Position numbers and translations under genes: made by a program. Of a stretch of DNA of 64,000 nucleotides, positions 43,761-52,598 are shown one piece after another (the first letter of the stretch is position 1; every line of letters starts with the position of its first letter). Below the pieces are notes generated by a model. That model was not told the DNA's origin, did no database searches, and saw only the letters and a program-made list of their open reading frames with translations. The stretch comes from Haloferax sp046557615 (GTDB lineage Archaea > Halobacteriota > Halobacteria > Halobacteriales > Haloferacaceae), in NCBI RefSeq assembly GCF_046557615.1, contig NZ_JBKIII010000001.1, positions 868,001-932,000 on the forward strand. Direction: 5' to 3'.

Positions 43761-44819
43761 CTAGAAAAAGCCGTAGTCGTCGATTTCTTCTTTGTAGACG
43801 CGTTCGTACTCGGCGATGACGCTTCGGTAATCGTAGCTCGAAAAGTCGCCGTCTATCGTCCAGTGGTCGAACCCACTGGCGGTGACAATCTCGTCGGCGA
43901 GTTCCTGCGGACTCGTCACGAGGACGCCGCGTTTGCGTCCCTCGACGAGTTCGTGGGCCGACGAACGGGCTTGGTACTCCACGATGCTGATACACCCACA
44001 AGCGAGTGCCCACAGGAGATTCGTGGCGAACGGTTCGAACGTCGCCGTCTGGGCGAACACCTGTGCGCCTTTCAGAATCGGGACGGTCTCCTGTGCCGAG
44101 AGGTCGCCGAGGAACGACACGCGGTCGTCGATTCGCAAGTCGCGGGCGGTCTGTTCGGCCCGATGTCGCTCAGGTCCGTCGCCGATGACGACCGCGCGCC
44201 AGTTCTTATCGCGGAGTTCAGCGAGTGCGAGCAGGAAACTCTCGACGTTCGCGTGTTCGTCCAAGTCGCGGGCGTAGACGATGTCCGCGCGATTGTCGAT
44301 ATCCGAGTCCCGAACGAGGTCCATGTCGATTGGTTCGGGAACGACGTGGACGTCGTCGCTCTTCGTTCCGAGTTCGCGGACTTCGGTGCGAATCATCTCG
44401 CTCGGAACGAGTACCGCGTCGGGAGATTTCGCTGCGCGTCGATAGGCGCGCGCGCTCCCCCGGTCGTCCTTGCTCCACCAGTCCACGACGACCGGTACCC
44501 GGAGGAATCGCGCCGCAGTCTTGACTGCCGTCACGTGCGATGGCGGGCAGTTGACGACCTGAATCACGTCGGGTTTGACCTCGCGGAGGGCGAAGGGGAC
44601 TTTCGAAGCGAACGTTCCAGAAGACGGTGTAGTCGTCACCGCGCGGTAGGTGACGTCGTTGTGGTCGAACTCGTGAATCTCGCCGTCCCACCACTGCGCA
44701 CAGAGAACGACGACGTCGTGACCGCGGTCAGAAAGTCGCTCGGCGGTCCGCCGAGTCCGAACTGTCGCTCCCGTCTCCTCGTGGTTCAGCGTCAACATCG
44801 AGACGAGTGCGACTCGCAT
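43761..44819 (-). CDS. Glycosyltransferase family 4
   Basis: A 352-residue GT-B glycosyltransferase. It has the N-terminal acceptor domain (MRVALVSMLTLNHEETGATVRT), the family hinge, and the nucleotide-sugar domain with VIGDGPERHRAE, VSFLGDLSAQE and the ATFEPFATNLLWALACG active-site segment, where the family has an EX7E. The start is ATG 44819. The product is unknown; glycolipid or surface glycan synthesis is plausible. Confidence 0.9.
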   Translation of the reverse strand: MRVALVSMLTLNHEETGATVRTRRTAERLSDRGHDVVVLCAQWWDGEIHEFDHNDVTYRAVTTTPSSGTFASKVPFALREVKPDVIQVVNCPPSHVTAVKTAARFLRVPVVVDWWSKDDRGSARAYRRAAKSPDAVLVPSEMIRTEVRELGTKSDDVHVVPEPIDMDLVRDSDIDNRADIVYARDLDEHANVESFLLALAELRDKNWRAVVIGDGPERHRAEQTARDLRIDDRVSFLGDLSAQETVPILKGAQVFAQTATFEPFATNLLWALACGCISIVEYQARSSAHELVEGRKRGVLVTSPQELADEIVTASGFDHWTIDGDFSSYDYRSVIAEYERVYKEEIDDYGFF

Positions 44820-44924
44820 ATTCGTCGCCACTACGTCGGGCGATAAAAATCCACGTCTTTCGCGGCCGTGTGGCGTCGAAGCTGACAGTCGAATCTCGGT
44901 CAGTCGAAGGAGTGTCGCAGTCGC

Positions 44925-45569
44925 TTAGAACCCAATCGCGGGCGCGACGAGCGTCATCGCCGCCTGACTCGCCGCCGAAGCCGAATACTCCCATCCGTAG
45001 ACGTGGTTGAGAAGCAGGTAGGTGACGACGCCGAGGACGAGCGAGAGCAACCACGCCGACGCGGCGATACGGCCAACTTTTCGGTGCGGTGTCTGCGTTC
45101 GAAGTTCCTGTTCGGTGTGTGTGAGGCCGAGGACGAGTGCGTAGAGGACCACCGGAACCGAGACGATAGAGAGGATGATGTGAATCGCCAGCATCGCAAG
45201 GTACGGGTAGTACGCGAACGCCGGGCCGACGAACTCCTTGGTTCCGCCGCCACCAATCTTCGTCAAGTAGAGGACGAGGAAGACGAGGATAAGGGCGAAC
45301 GACGTAATCATCGCCGCGGCGTGTTTGCGGACTTCGTTGCGGCGAATCCACCGCCAACCGAGCGCGATGACGACGACGTTGACCGTGTTTATCACCGCGA
45401 TTGCGTCCGAAAAGAGGTTCACCTGTTCGAGCGTCAGGTCGGGAAAGACAGTACCGGGGACCCATCCGAGGAAGGTTCCAACGACGAGCGCATAGCCGAC
45501 GACAGAGAGAATGGCCGTCGTCGCCGCGGGGTGTTCCTTGATTGGATTGTCGGCACTCACAGTTGCCAT
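44925..45569 (-). CDS. DUF420 family membrane protein
   Basis: A 214-residue protein with about six helices. The family hallmarks are visible: the loop WRWIRRNEVRKHAAAMITSF with its His, the YLTKIGGGGTKEFVG loop, YPYLAMLAIHIILS, and HRKVGRIAASAWL. DUF420 proteins (COG2322) accompany heme-copper oxidases and their assembly genes; no oxidase gene is in this window. Confidence 0.88.
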   Translation of the reverse strand: MATVSADNPIKEHPAATTAILSVVGYALVVGTFLGWVPGTVFPDLTLEQVNLFSDAIAVINTVNVVVIALGWRWIRRNEVRKHAAAMITSFALILVFLVLYLTKIGGGGTKEFVGPAFAYYPYLAMLAIHIILSIVSVPVVLYALVLGLTHTEQELRTQTPHRKVGRIAASAWLLSLVLGVVTYLLLNHVYGWEYSASAASQAAMTLVAPAIGF

Positions 45570-45695
45570 AGGCAGGTCTTAGAAAGGATTCGTCTTGCCT
45601 TTTCGGGTTTCGGCCAGTGAGTGGGCTGGGAGAATCATCCCGTTATCGTACCGTGACGAACGAGCAGAGCGAACCCGAACCGGAAAAAGGTGGGT

Positions 45696-46769
45696 TTAGA
45701 TAACGCCCGTAATCGTCGCGGCCTCGATAGCCGCCGCCTCACTTACGCCGTTGCCGAGAATCGTGTAGCGGTCACGAATCGTGTGTGCGGTGGTGAGCGC
45801 CTCGATAATCGTCTCGTCGTCGATGCCGAGTTCGTCCGCCGTCGTCGGCGCGCCCATCGTCGAGAGCGCGTCGCGGATGTTCCGCCAGTCGCCGCGCTCG
45901 CCGCTGTGGAAGTATTCCGTCATAATCGCGCCGACACCGACTTGGTGGCCGTGGAGGGCACGCCCCGGTGCGAGGCGGTCGAGTTGGTGCGAGAAGAGGT
46001 GTTCGGCACCGGAGGCCGGACGCGACGACCCGGCGATAGACATTGCGACGCCAGAGGAGACGAGCGCCTTCGTCACGAGCCACGCCGACTCTTCGAGACC
46101 CGGCTTTATCGAATCCGCACTCTCGACGAGCAACTCTGCGGTCATCTGTGCGAGTGCGCCTGCGTACTCGGAGTACTCCACATTTTGCAGGCGGTGGGCG
46201 AGTTGCCAGTCTTTGACTGCGGTGTAGTTGGAGATGATGTCTGCACAGCCAGCGGTGGTGAGTTCCCACGGCGCTTCGGCGAGCAGTTCCGTGTCGGCGA
46301 CGACGGCCAGCGGCGGGTCGGCGGCGACAGAGTGACGAGTGTCACCCTCTGGAATCGACGAGCGCCCGGAGACGATACCGTCGTGACTTGCCGCCGTTGG
46401 GACCGAGACGAATCCGCAGTTGAGGTGGTCAGAGGCCATCTTGGCGATGTCGATTGGCTTGCCGCCGCCGAGGGCGATGAGGTAGCCTGCATCGATTTCT
46501 TTGGCGTATTCGACCACGTTCTCGACGGCTTCGAAGCTCGCGCGCTCCATCGAGATAGAGTCGATACCGTCGAACTGGTGGCGGATTCGGTCGCCTGCGA
46601 TACGCTCGGGTGATGGACTCGTCACCAAGAGCGGCCGTCCAGAGAGATAGAGTTCGTCGACGGCCTCACCGAGTTGGTCGAGAACGCCATGACCCATGAG
46701 GACGTTCCGTGGAAGTTTGATCCACGTCGATTTGTCGAACATGAGCGAGAATGGCGCGGGACCGTTCAT
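45696..46769 (-). CDS. egsA: sn-glycerol-1-phosphate dehydrogenase
   Basis: A 357-residue NAD(P)-dependent enzyme making the archaeal lipid backbone G1P from dihydroxyacetone phosphate. It has the nucleotide motif GGGKPIDIAK, VPTAASHDGI, and zinc ligands Asp in CADIISNY, His in GAEHLFSHQLD and His in LHGHQVG. The ATG at 46769 is preferred over 46742 because GGAGAGGA, a good ribosome-binding site, lies about 8 nt upstream. Confidence 0.94.
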   Translation of the reverse strand: MNGPAPFSLMFDKSTWIKLPRNVLMGHGVLDQLGEAVDELYLSGRPLLVTSPSPERIAGDRIRHQFDGIDSISMERASFEAVENVVEYAKEIDAGYLIALGGGKPIDIAKMASDHLNCGFVSVPTAASHDGIVSGRSSIPEGDTRHSVAADPPLAVVADTELLAEAPWELTTAGCADIISNYTAVKDWQLAHRLQNVEYSEYAGALAQMTAELLVESADSIKPGLEESAWLVTKALVSSGVAMSIAGSSRPASGAEHLFSHQLDRLAPGRALHGHQVGVGAIMTEYFHSGERGDWRNIRDALSTMGAPTTADELGIDDETIIEALTTAHTIRDRYTILGNGVSEAAAIEAATITGVI

Positions 46770-46850
46770 AGTGTTTCTCCTCTCCGTGAAGTTGTCAGAC
46801 GTCGTTCGCCGACGAAGGTTCAAATAGAGGGAGGCGACGACGTGGGTGTA

Positions 46851-47537
46851 TCAGGCGAAAACGAGCGTCTGTACGGCGTCCCACAGAAAGACGACGCCGA
46901 ACCCACCGAGGACGACAGCACTCACGCCTGCGACGACGGGAGCGAACGAATCGACACGGCGCTCGGCAGCAACGAGCGTCGCCGGAAACCCGAGCGCCCA
47001 GAGCGAAATCCCACCGAAGAAACCGACGATGAGTGCTGGACTGCCAGTTTCGACCACGACGAGGTTCGCCAGCGACGACCCAAGGTAGGGCGTGTGCGAA
47101 AGCACGTCAACGGTTCCGGATTTGAGCAATCCGACGCCGATAGTGAGCCAAAAGAGAATCTGGTAGGGGTTCGTCAGCGCGAGGAGGAACGCCTTCGTGA
47201 ATCCGGCGCTGTCGGTGTCGGGGTCGGCGGCCTCTCGGAAGGTCGAACCCGTCTCCTGTGCCGCACCGTAGGCGAAATAGAGCATGAGAAGTCCTCCGAT
47301 GCCGACCATCGCGGCCCGGAGTGTGGGGAACTGTTCGACGAAGGTAACCAAGCCGAGAGAAGCGAGGACCATAAAGAGGGCGTCGGCAGACATCGCGCCG
47401 AACCCGGCGCGCGCACCTGCTGACCACCCTCGAACGACGCTCTCCTCGGCGATAACGGCGTTCATCGGCCCCGGAGGAGCGGCGAGTGCGACGCCGAACA
47501 CCAGGCCAGCGGCGAGCGACCCGAAGAGTGTAGACAT
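46851..47537 (-). CDS. LysE-family transporter
   Basis: A 228-residue exporter with six helices. The N-terminal family signature APPGPMNAV(I) and the central NPYQILFWL are LysE/RhtB hallmarks. The usual substrates are amino acids. It lies 48 nt after the GDT1-like cation transporter on the same strand, so it may be part of that operon. Confidence 0.88.
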   Translation of the reverse strand: MSTLFGSLAAGLVFGVALAAPPGPMNAVIAEESVVRGWSAGARAGFGAMSADALFMVLASLGLVTFVEQFPTLRAAMVGIGGLLMLYFAYGAAQETGSTFREAADPDTDSAGFTKAFLLALTNPYQILFWLTIGVGLLKSGTVDVLSHTPYLGSSLANLVVVETGSPALIVGFFGGISLWALGFPATLVAAERRVDSFAPVVAGVSAVVLGGFGVVFLWDAVQTLVFA

Positions 47538-47585
47538 TGGATGTGTGTGAGCGACAAACCCTGAAAAGCACCCCGAAACGGGCAG

Positions 47586-48272
47586 TCAGACGAGAGCGAC
47601 GAGTGCGTCGGCGAGCGTGCCGACGAGCGTCTCCCAGACGGAGAACCCGGTTACGATTGCGAGCAGTGTGTCGAGCGCGAAGAAGGCGAACAGGGCGGCC
47701 GCACCGAGGTAGGCTTTCCGTACGTCGAACCGGTCCGAAAAGCGATGGAAGAAGTAGGCGTTAGCGATGCTCACGGGAATGATAGCAAGCATCTCGCCCG
47801 CCCAAATCGCCGAGGACGCACCGTACTGCGCGGCGAGTCCAATCGTGACGAGTTGTGTCTTGTCACCGAACTCGCCCGCGGCCATCATCGTGAAAATCGG
47901 GACGAACCCACCCAGACCGTGTGTCGATAGCTCGTAGCCGAAGACCGTCGGTTCCGTATCGAGAGCGGCCAGTCCGCCATCAGTTTGCGCCGCTTCTGGC
48001 GACGGCGCAGACCGGGCTAACAGCACCGCAAAGAGGAGGAATAGTGCGGCGGTCAGCGCATCGAGTGCGACCGGTGAAAGTGCCGTCTGGAGCGCAGACC
48101 CGAAGGCGATTTCGAGCGCAGTCCACCCAGCAAACGCCGAGCCAGCGGCCGGAACGACGACTTTGGGGTCGTAGCGAGTCGAGAGTCCGGCGATGATAAA
48201 CTGTACTTTTTCGCCGGGGAGGACGGCGAGTTGCGAGATGAAGGCGACCACGAGGATGTCGCCCCATGCCAT
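47586..48272 (-). CDS. GDT1/TMEM165 (UPF0016) family cation transporter
   Basis: A 228-residue transporter of two homologous three-helix halves. The second half has the canonical EXGDKT motif (GEFGDKTQ, Glu134, Asp137, Lys138, Thr139). In the first half the equivalent is LPGEKVQ (18-24), lacking the first Glu and the Thr. The ATG overlaps the stop of a DtxR-family regulator by one base (TAATG). Mn2+ export is the role known for bacterial relatives and fits the neighbour. Confidence 0.88.
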   Translation of the reverse strand: MAWGDILVVAFISQLAVLPGEKVQFIIAGLSTRYDPKVVVPAAGSAFAGWTALEIAFGSALQTALSPVALDALTAALFLLFAVLLARSAPSPEAAQTDGGLAALDTEPTVFGYELSTHGLGGFVPIFTMMAAGEFGDKTQLVTIGLAAQYGASSAIWAGEMLAIIPVSIANAYFFHRFSDRFDVRKAYLGAAALFAFFALDTLLAIVTGFSVWETLVGTLADALVALV

Positions 48273-48973
48273 TATGCGGGCGGCACCTCCTCGTCAGGTT
48301 CGGGTTCGTCTTCGACATCACGGACGCGAATCCGGCGTGCAACCGACTCTGGAAGGCTCTGTTCTTTCTCGGTCCCCTCTGGGCGGACCGTCACCATCCC
48401 GAAGGGTGCAACGTCGGTGACGACGATGGTCGTTCCGGGCGTGACCCCTGCATTGGAGAGATATTCGAGTTCTTCGGGGTCGCGGTCGCTCACGCGCGTG
48501 ACGACGAGCTTGTCACCCACCGCATGCTCCGAGAGCAATGCCGCCGACGTTGAGTCCGGCGGCGTGAGGTCGGCACTCGGAATCGGGTCGCCGTGGGGGT
48601 CTACGGTCGGGTTGCCGAGTGCGGCGGCGACACGGCGTTCGAACTCTTCGCTGATGTGGTGTTCGAGTGCGTCGGCCTCTTCGTGGACTTCGCTCCACGA
48701 GTAATCCAGGTGCTCGGTGAGATAGGCTTCGAGCAGACGATGGTGACGAAGCACTTCGAGCGCGACCGTCTGGCCCTCCTCGGTCAACTCCGACCCCTTG
48801 TACTTCTCCCGTTCGACGAGGCCACGCTCTTCGAGTTTCCCGAGCATACTCGTCACCGTCGGTGGCGTCTTTCCGAGGTACTCCGCGATGGCGGAGGTCG
48901 AAACCGGCGGTCCCTGTTCCATCTGAATCGTGTAGATGGCCTTGAGATAATCCTCCATCACGTCGCTCAACAT
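48272..48973 (-). CDS. DtxR/MntR-family regulator with FeoA-like C-terminal domain
   Basis: A 233-residue metal-dependent repressor. Residues 1-65 are the winged helix (SDVMEDYLKAIYTIQ; TPPTVTSMLGKLEERGL), about 66-130 the dimerisation and metal domain (EHLDYSWSEVHEEADALEHHISEE), and about 150-222 an SH3/FeoA domain. It is followed by a GDT1 transporter in a translationally coupled pair. A palindrome lies between TATA and ATG, so autoregulation is likely. Confidence 0.93.
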   Translation of the reverse strand: MLSDVMEDYLKAIYTIQMEQGPPVSTSAIAEYLGKTPPTVTSMLGKLEERGLVEREKYKGSELTEEGQTVALEVLRHHRLLEAYLTEHLDYSWSEVHEEADALEHHISEEFERRVAAALGNPTVDPHGDPIPSADLTPPDSTSAALLSEHAVGDKLVVTRVSDRDPEELEYLSNAGVTPGTTIVVTDVAPFGMVTVRPEGTEKEQSLPESVARRIRVRDVEDEPEPDEEVPPA

Positions 48974-48981
48974 GGTCGAAA

Positions 48982-48995
48982 TTAGAGGCGTCTAA
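48982..48995 (-). promoter_or_regulatory. Likely operator of the dtxR-GDT1 operon
   Basis: TTAGA-GGCG-TCTAA is a perfect 5-bp inverted repeat 9-22 nt upstream of the ATG. A TATA-like GATATTTG (on the minus strand, about 48998-49005) lies just upstream, so the palindrome covers the transcription start of a leaderless message. The outer TTAG/CTAA bases resemble DtxR-family operators. Confidence 0.55.
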
Positions 48996-49066
48996 AACAA
49001 ATATCTGGTGGAGAAAAACGTGCGAATCGGTAGCAACCTCGGCGGACTACCAGCCGTGTCGCCTCC

Positions 49067-50233
49067 TCAGACGCCCTGTCCCATCAGGTGACTACGCAAG
49101 ATGTCGGCGTTCTTCGTGCCAGATTCGGTGTTGACGACGACCACGGTATCGTCCGAGTCGAACTCGGCTGCGAGGTCCCAGACGGCGGCGAGACCGACAC
49201 CACCGGCCGTTCCGACTTCGACACCCGCAGTTTGTGCGGCCTTGACTGCCGATTCGAGCGCGTCATCGTCGTTGACGGCGGCCGCGAGTCCGTCTGTCTC
49301 TTCGAGCGCTGCGAGCGCCAACGCCCCACCTTCGGGGTCTGGAATCTCCAACTCGCCGACGATAGTGTCGGGTTGGTTCCACGGTTCGGGTTCGTCGGAA
49401 CCGGACTCCCACGCGGTCGAAACCGGGGCACAGCCCGCAGGTTGCGCGGCGACGAGACGAGGCATCGAGTCGAGCAAGCCGAGTGCGACGAGGTCACGGA
49501 ATCCTTTGTGGACGCCCACGAGGAGTTCGCCGGTTGCGACGGGGGTGACGACCCAATCGGGGGCGGACCAGTCGAGTTGTTCGGCAATCTCGTAGGCGAT
49601 GGTCTTCGCGCCGTCGTGGCGGAAGGGGTTGTCGAACTCTTGGAGCGTGTACCAGTCGGCGGCGAGTTTGTCGTCGACGGCGGCGAGCGCATTCGGGTAG
49701 CGCCCACCGACCACCTTCATCTGCCCACCGTGGACGTTGACCATCGCCTTGTTCGGGAACGGCGAGCGTGAGGGAACGAATCCGTAGGAGCGAACGTCGA
49801 TGAGGCCCGCGTAAGAGGCCGCCGACTGCGCGCCGTTGCCGGGCGAGGCGTGCGCGACGACTTCGGCGTCGGATTCGCGTGCCGCGGTCAGTGCGAGCGA
49901 AAAGCCGCGGTCGAGGAACGTTCCAGTCGGGTTGCGGCCTTCGTCTTTGATGAGCAGTGTGACGCCCGCTTCGTCGCCGAGTTCGTCCGCAGCGACGAGT
50001 GGTGTCGCACCTTCGTTGGCCGTCACGGGGTCCGAAAATGGAAGCAGTTCGCGGTATCGCCACATCGTGTCGAATCGCCGCGAGCCGAGCGTTTCGGCGT
50101 CCCAATCGACCGAATCGAGGTCGTACTGTGGGTCCAGCGGTGCGTCAGCCTCGCTCAGCCCGGTCGTAGACGCGTCGTAGTCGGTTCCGGTTTCGGTACA
50201 GACCAGCCCAGAGAACGCATCAGCGAGTTGCAT
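49067..50233 (-). CDS. Threonine-synthase-like PLP-fold protein lacking the Schiff-base lysine
   Basis: A 388-residue fold-type II protein clearly related to threonine synthase (TPLVAADELG, IKDEGRNPTGTF, SPGNGAQSAASYAG). The catalytic lysine of NPTGSFKDRG is replaced by leucine (Leu107 in TFLDRG), and the glycine-rich phosphate loop (PVATGELLVG) and C-terminal TESGTKN also differ. The start is ATG 50233. It cannot work as a normal PLP enzyme by this mechanism. Either it binds another ligand or has a different activity; a true thrC should be elsewhere. Confidence 0.85.
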   Translation of the reverse strand: MQLADAFSGLVCTETGTDYDASTTGLSEADAPLDPQYDLDSVDWDAETLGSRRFDTMWRYRELLPFSDPVTANEGATPLVAADELGDEAGVTLLIKDEGRNPTGTFLDRGFSLALTAARESDAEVVAHASPGNGAQSAASYAGLIDVRSYGFVPSRSPFPNKAMVNVHGGQMKVVGGRYPNALAAVDDKLAADWYTLQEFDNPFRHDGAKTIAYEIAEQLDWSAPDWVVTPVATGELLVGVHKGFRDLVALGLLDSMPRLVAAQPAGCAPVSTAWESGSDEPEPWNQPDTIVGELEIPDPEGGALALAALEETDGLAAAVNDDDALESAVKAAQTAGVEVGTAGGVGLAAVWDLAAEFDSDDTVVVVNTESGTKNADILRSHLMGQGV

Positions 50234-50326
50234 ACCCGGTGTTTTGACGGGAGAAACTAAGCCCTTCCCGTCGGGCGATGTGGTCGAACCCGCAGGGATT
50301 TTGTCACGTCCGGCCCAGAAGAGCGT

Positions 50327-51604
50327 ATGGACGATAGCCACATCGTGGTCGCCGGAGCGGGCCTTGCAGGACTCGTGGCTGCCCGCAACCTCGCCGCCGA
50401 CGGAGGGGACGTGACCGTCGTGGAATCGCGCGACGAGGTTGGAGGCCGTGTTCGAACCGAAACGAAGAACGGCTTCACGCTCGACCGCGGGTTTCAGGTA
50501 CTCTTTACCGCCTATCCGTCGGTTCGGCGCGAGTTGGACCTCGATGCACTCGACCTCCGCCGATTCTCGCCCGGAGCCACGATTTGCCGCCCGAGCAGTC
50601 GCTCGGTACTCTCTGACCCACTTCGCGAACCTGGAAGCCTCATCGACTCACTTCGCACTCCCGAGGTGACGACGACGGACAAACTCCGAACGCTCGCGCT
50701 CCGACAGGATGTGAGTACCCGAAGCGAAGCGCAAATCTTCGCGTCGCCCGACCGGAGTATCGAGTCCTACCTCCGCGAGTGGGGCTTTACCGACGACTAC
50801 ATCGAACACTTCGTCGCGCCCTTCTACGGCGGCATCACGCTCGACCGCTCGCTCTCTTCGTCAAAGCGCGTCTTCGAATACACCTTCAAGATGCTCGGTG
50901 CGGGTTCGACCGCAGTCCCCGCCGCAGGCATGCAGGCGATTCCGGAGCAACTCGCCGACACCGCCCGCGACGAGGGTGCAACGATTCGTCTCGGCGAGTA
51001 CGTCGAAGCAATCGACAGCACCGACGAGGGCGTCATCGTCCAAACCGAATCGGAGACCATCGAAGCCGACGCGCTCGTCGTCGCCACCGACCCGAAGGAA
51101 GCAAAGAGGTTGACCGGAATCGACACGATTCCGACCGACGCGCGCTCGTGTGTCACCCAATACTACACCCTCCCGAAGTCGGAAGCACTCGACACCGGCA
51201 AGCGAATCATGCTCAACGCGGCGGGTGCCGAACCGAACACCGTGGCCCCGCTTTCGACGGTCGCTCCCGAGTACGCTCCCGACGACATGCAACTGTTGAA
51301 CGCGACGTTCCTCGGCGACGATGCGCTCTCGCAGTCGGACAACGAGTTGTTCGAACAGACCCGTCGAACCCTCGAAGCGTGGTACCCCGACCGGTACGTC
51401 TCGGACCTCGAACTCCTCCACACGAGTCGAATCGAGTTCGCCCAGTTCGCCCAACCACCGGGCATCCACGACTCACTGCCGGACACTCGTGACCCGGTTG
51501 GCCGGGCGTATCTCGCCGGAGATTACACCGCGTGGTCGTCGATTCACGGCGCGATGCGAAGCGGGAAAGAAGCGGCGGACGCGATTCGAGACGACCTGTC
51601 ATAA
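50327..51604 (+). CDS. FAD-dependent oxidoreductase (amine oxidase / desaturase family)
   Basis: A 425-residue flavoprotein. The FAD dinucleotide motif is VVAGAGLAGLVAARN (7-21) with ESRDEVGGRVRT, and the C-terminal GRAYLAGDYTAWSSIHGAM signature closes the flavin site. It belongs with protoporphyrinogen oxidase and carotenoid desaturase-like proteins; the substrate is unknown. Divergent from the threonine-synthase-like gene. The following 212-nt gap has no supportable gene. Confidence 0.9.
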   Translation: MDDSHIVVAGAGLAGLVAARNLAADGGDVTVVESRDEVGGRVRTETKNGFTLDRGFQVLFTAYPSVRRELDLDALDLRRFSPGATICRPSSRSVLSDPLREPGSLIDSLRTPEVTTTDKLRTLALRQDVSTRSEAQIFASPDRSIESYLREWGFTDDYIEHFVAPFYGGITLDRSLSSSKRVFEYTFKMLGAGSTAVPAAGMQAIPEQLADTARDEGATIRLGEYVEAIDSTDEGVIVQTESETIEADALVVATDPKEAKRLTGIDTIPTDARSCVTQYYTLPKSEALDTGKRIMLNAAGAEPNTVAPLSTVAPEYAPDDMQLLNATFLGDDALSQSDNELFEQTRRTLEAWYPDRYVSDLELLHTSRIEFAQFAQPPGIHDSLPDTRDPVGRAYLAGDYTAWSSIHGAMRSGKEAADAIRDDLS

Positions 51605-51816
51605 TTTGGGATGTAGTTCTGTTGAAACAATCAGCAGATTCGTACAAAGGTGAGGGCATCCCCACACCACGTCCCAACCGAGCGGGCATCTCGGTTATGC
51701 AAGACGCCAGTGTTACTGTCAGAGTCACCCGGCATCTAGACCAGATGTCGCACTGATTCAAAAATGGTTGAATTTACTACGGGCGAAACAACAGGACGTA
51801 TTTTCCTCTCGTCCAC

Positions 51817-52521
51817 TCAGAGATACCGACGCAATTTCTCGAGCGGCGGAAACGTCAGCGTCTCGTCGGCGTCGTCGTCTCGGATGAATGGCCGAAGCAC
51901 ACCCGAATTGGAGACGAACGGCGACTGAAAATCCGCCGCCGACATCCCGTTGACGGTGACACCAGCGGCGAGGCGCGTGAACGCGGGGAGCATGAGTACG
52001 TCGCCGCCGCGGTAGCATTTCGGGCCGTAGAGCGCACAGGGCCGAGTTCGCCCTTCGATGTCGAGCGTCGGGTGGTCGTGGCCGACGACGTAGAGGGGTG
52101 CGCGCTCCTCGGGTTCCTCGTGGCCGTGCGCGACGAGGGTTTCGTCCGACAGTCGGTAGGAGTCGTGGACGGAATCGTCGCACACCGAGTCGAGCATCGT
52201 ATCGTGGTTTCCGGCGACGAGTATCGGCGTCGAATCTGCGCCGCGGCACGTTTCGAGAACCGAGTCAAGCGATTCTACGTCGCGGGCGCTCACACGTTCG
52301 AATCGGTGGAGGACGTCGCCCGCGAAGACGACTTCTGTGGGGTCGAACCGTTCGCAGAGGGCGGCGAGTCGGTCCGTGAGGTCGGCGCGCTCGCCAAGTG
52401 GGAAATCCACGTCTGAGGCGTCGGCGCGACCGAGGTGGATATCTGCAACCACGAGTGCGTCCGCGTCGGGGAGGTAGACGGCGCGGTCACGGAAGACGAG
52501 GCGTCGCACGAGACACACCAC
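51817..52521 (-). CDS. Calcineurin-like metallophosphoesterase
   Basis: A 234-residue phosphoesterase. Motifs in order: Asp27 and His29 in VADIHLG, GDVLH (Asp69), GNHD (105-107) and VVGHDHP. The layout matches the small phosphoesterases found next to Lhr-type helicases and DNA ligases in other microbes, though no helicase adjoins here. The start is one of several GTG codons near 52509-52521. Substrate unknown. Confidence 0.85.
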   Translation of the reverse strand: MVCLVRRLVFRDRAVYLPDADALVVADIHLGRADASDVDFPLGERADLTDRLAALCERFDPTEVVFAGDVLHRFERVSARDVESLDSVLETCRGADSTPILVAGNHDTMLDSVCDDSVHDSYRLSDETLVAHGHEEPEERAPLYVVGHDHPTLDIEGRTRPCALYGPKCYRGGDVLMLPAFTRLAAGVTVNGMSAADFQSPFVSNSGVLRPFIRDDDADETLTFPPLEKLRRYL

Positions 52522-52570
52522 GGTTGCACGTGATAAATCGGCTTCGAGCGAGCGACGGGAGCGGCGGCCT

Positions 52571-52579
52571 TTTTACAAA
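52571..52579 (+). promoter_or_regulatory. TATA box of the COG1497-type regulator gene
   Basis: TTTTACAAA lies 20-28 nt upstream of the ATG at 52599, the expected spacing for a leaderless transcript. Confidence 0.5.
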
Positions 52580-52598
52580 TACGGTCTACAGGTCAGAT

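Noticed and set aside
51605..51816. Short frames in the AT-richer gap after the FAD oxidoreductase
   Set aside because: The longest ATG-started frame in the gap itself is under 20 codons, with no conserved-looking content.
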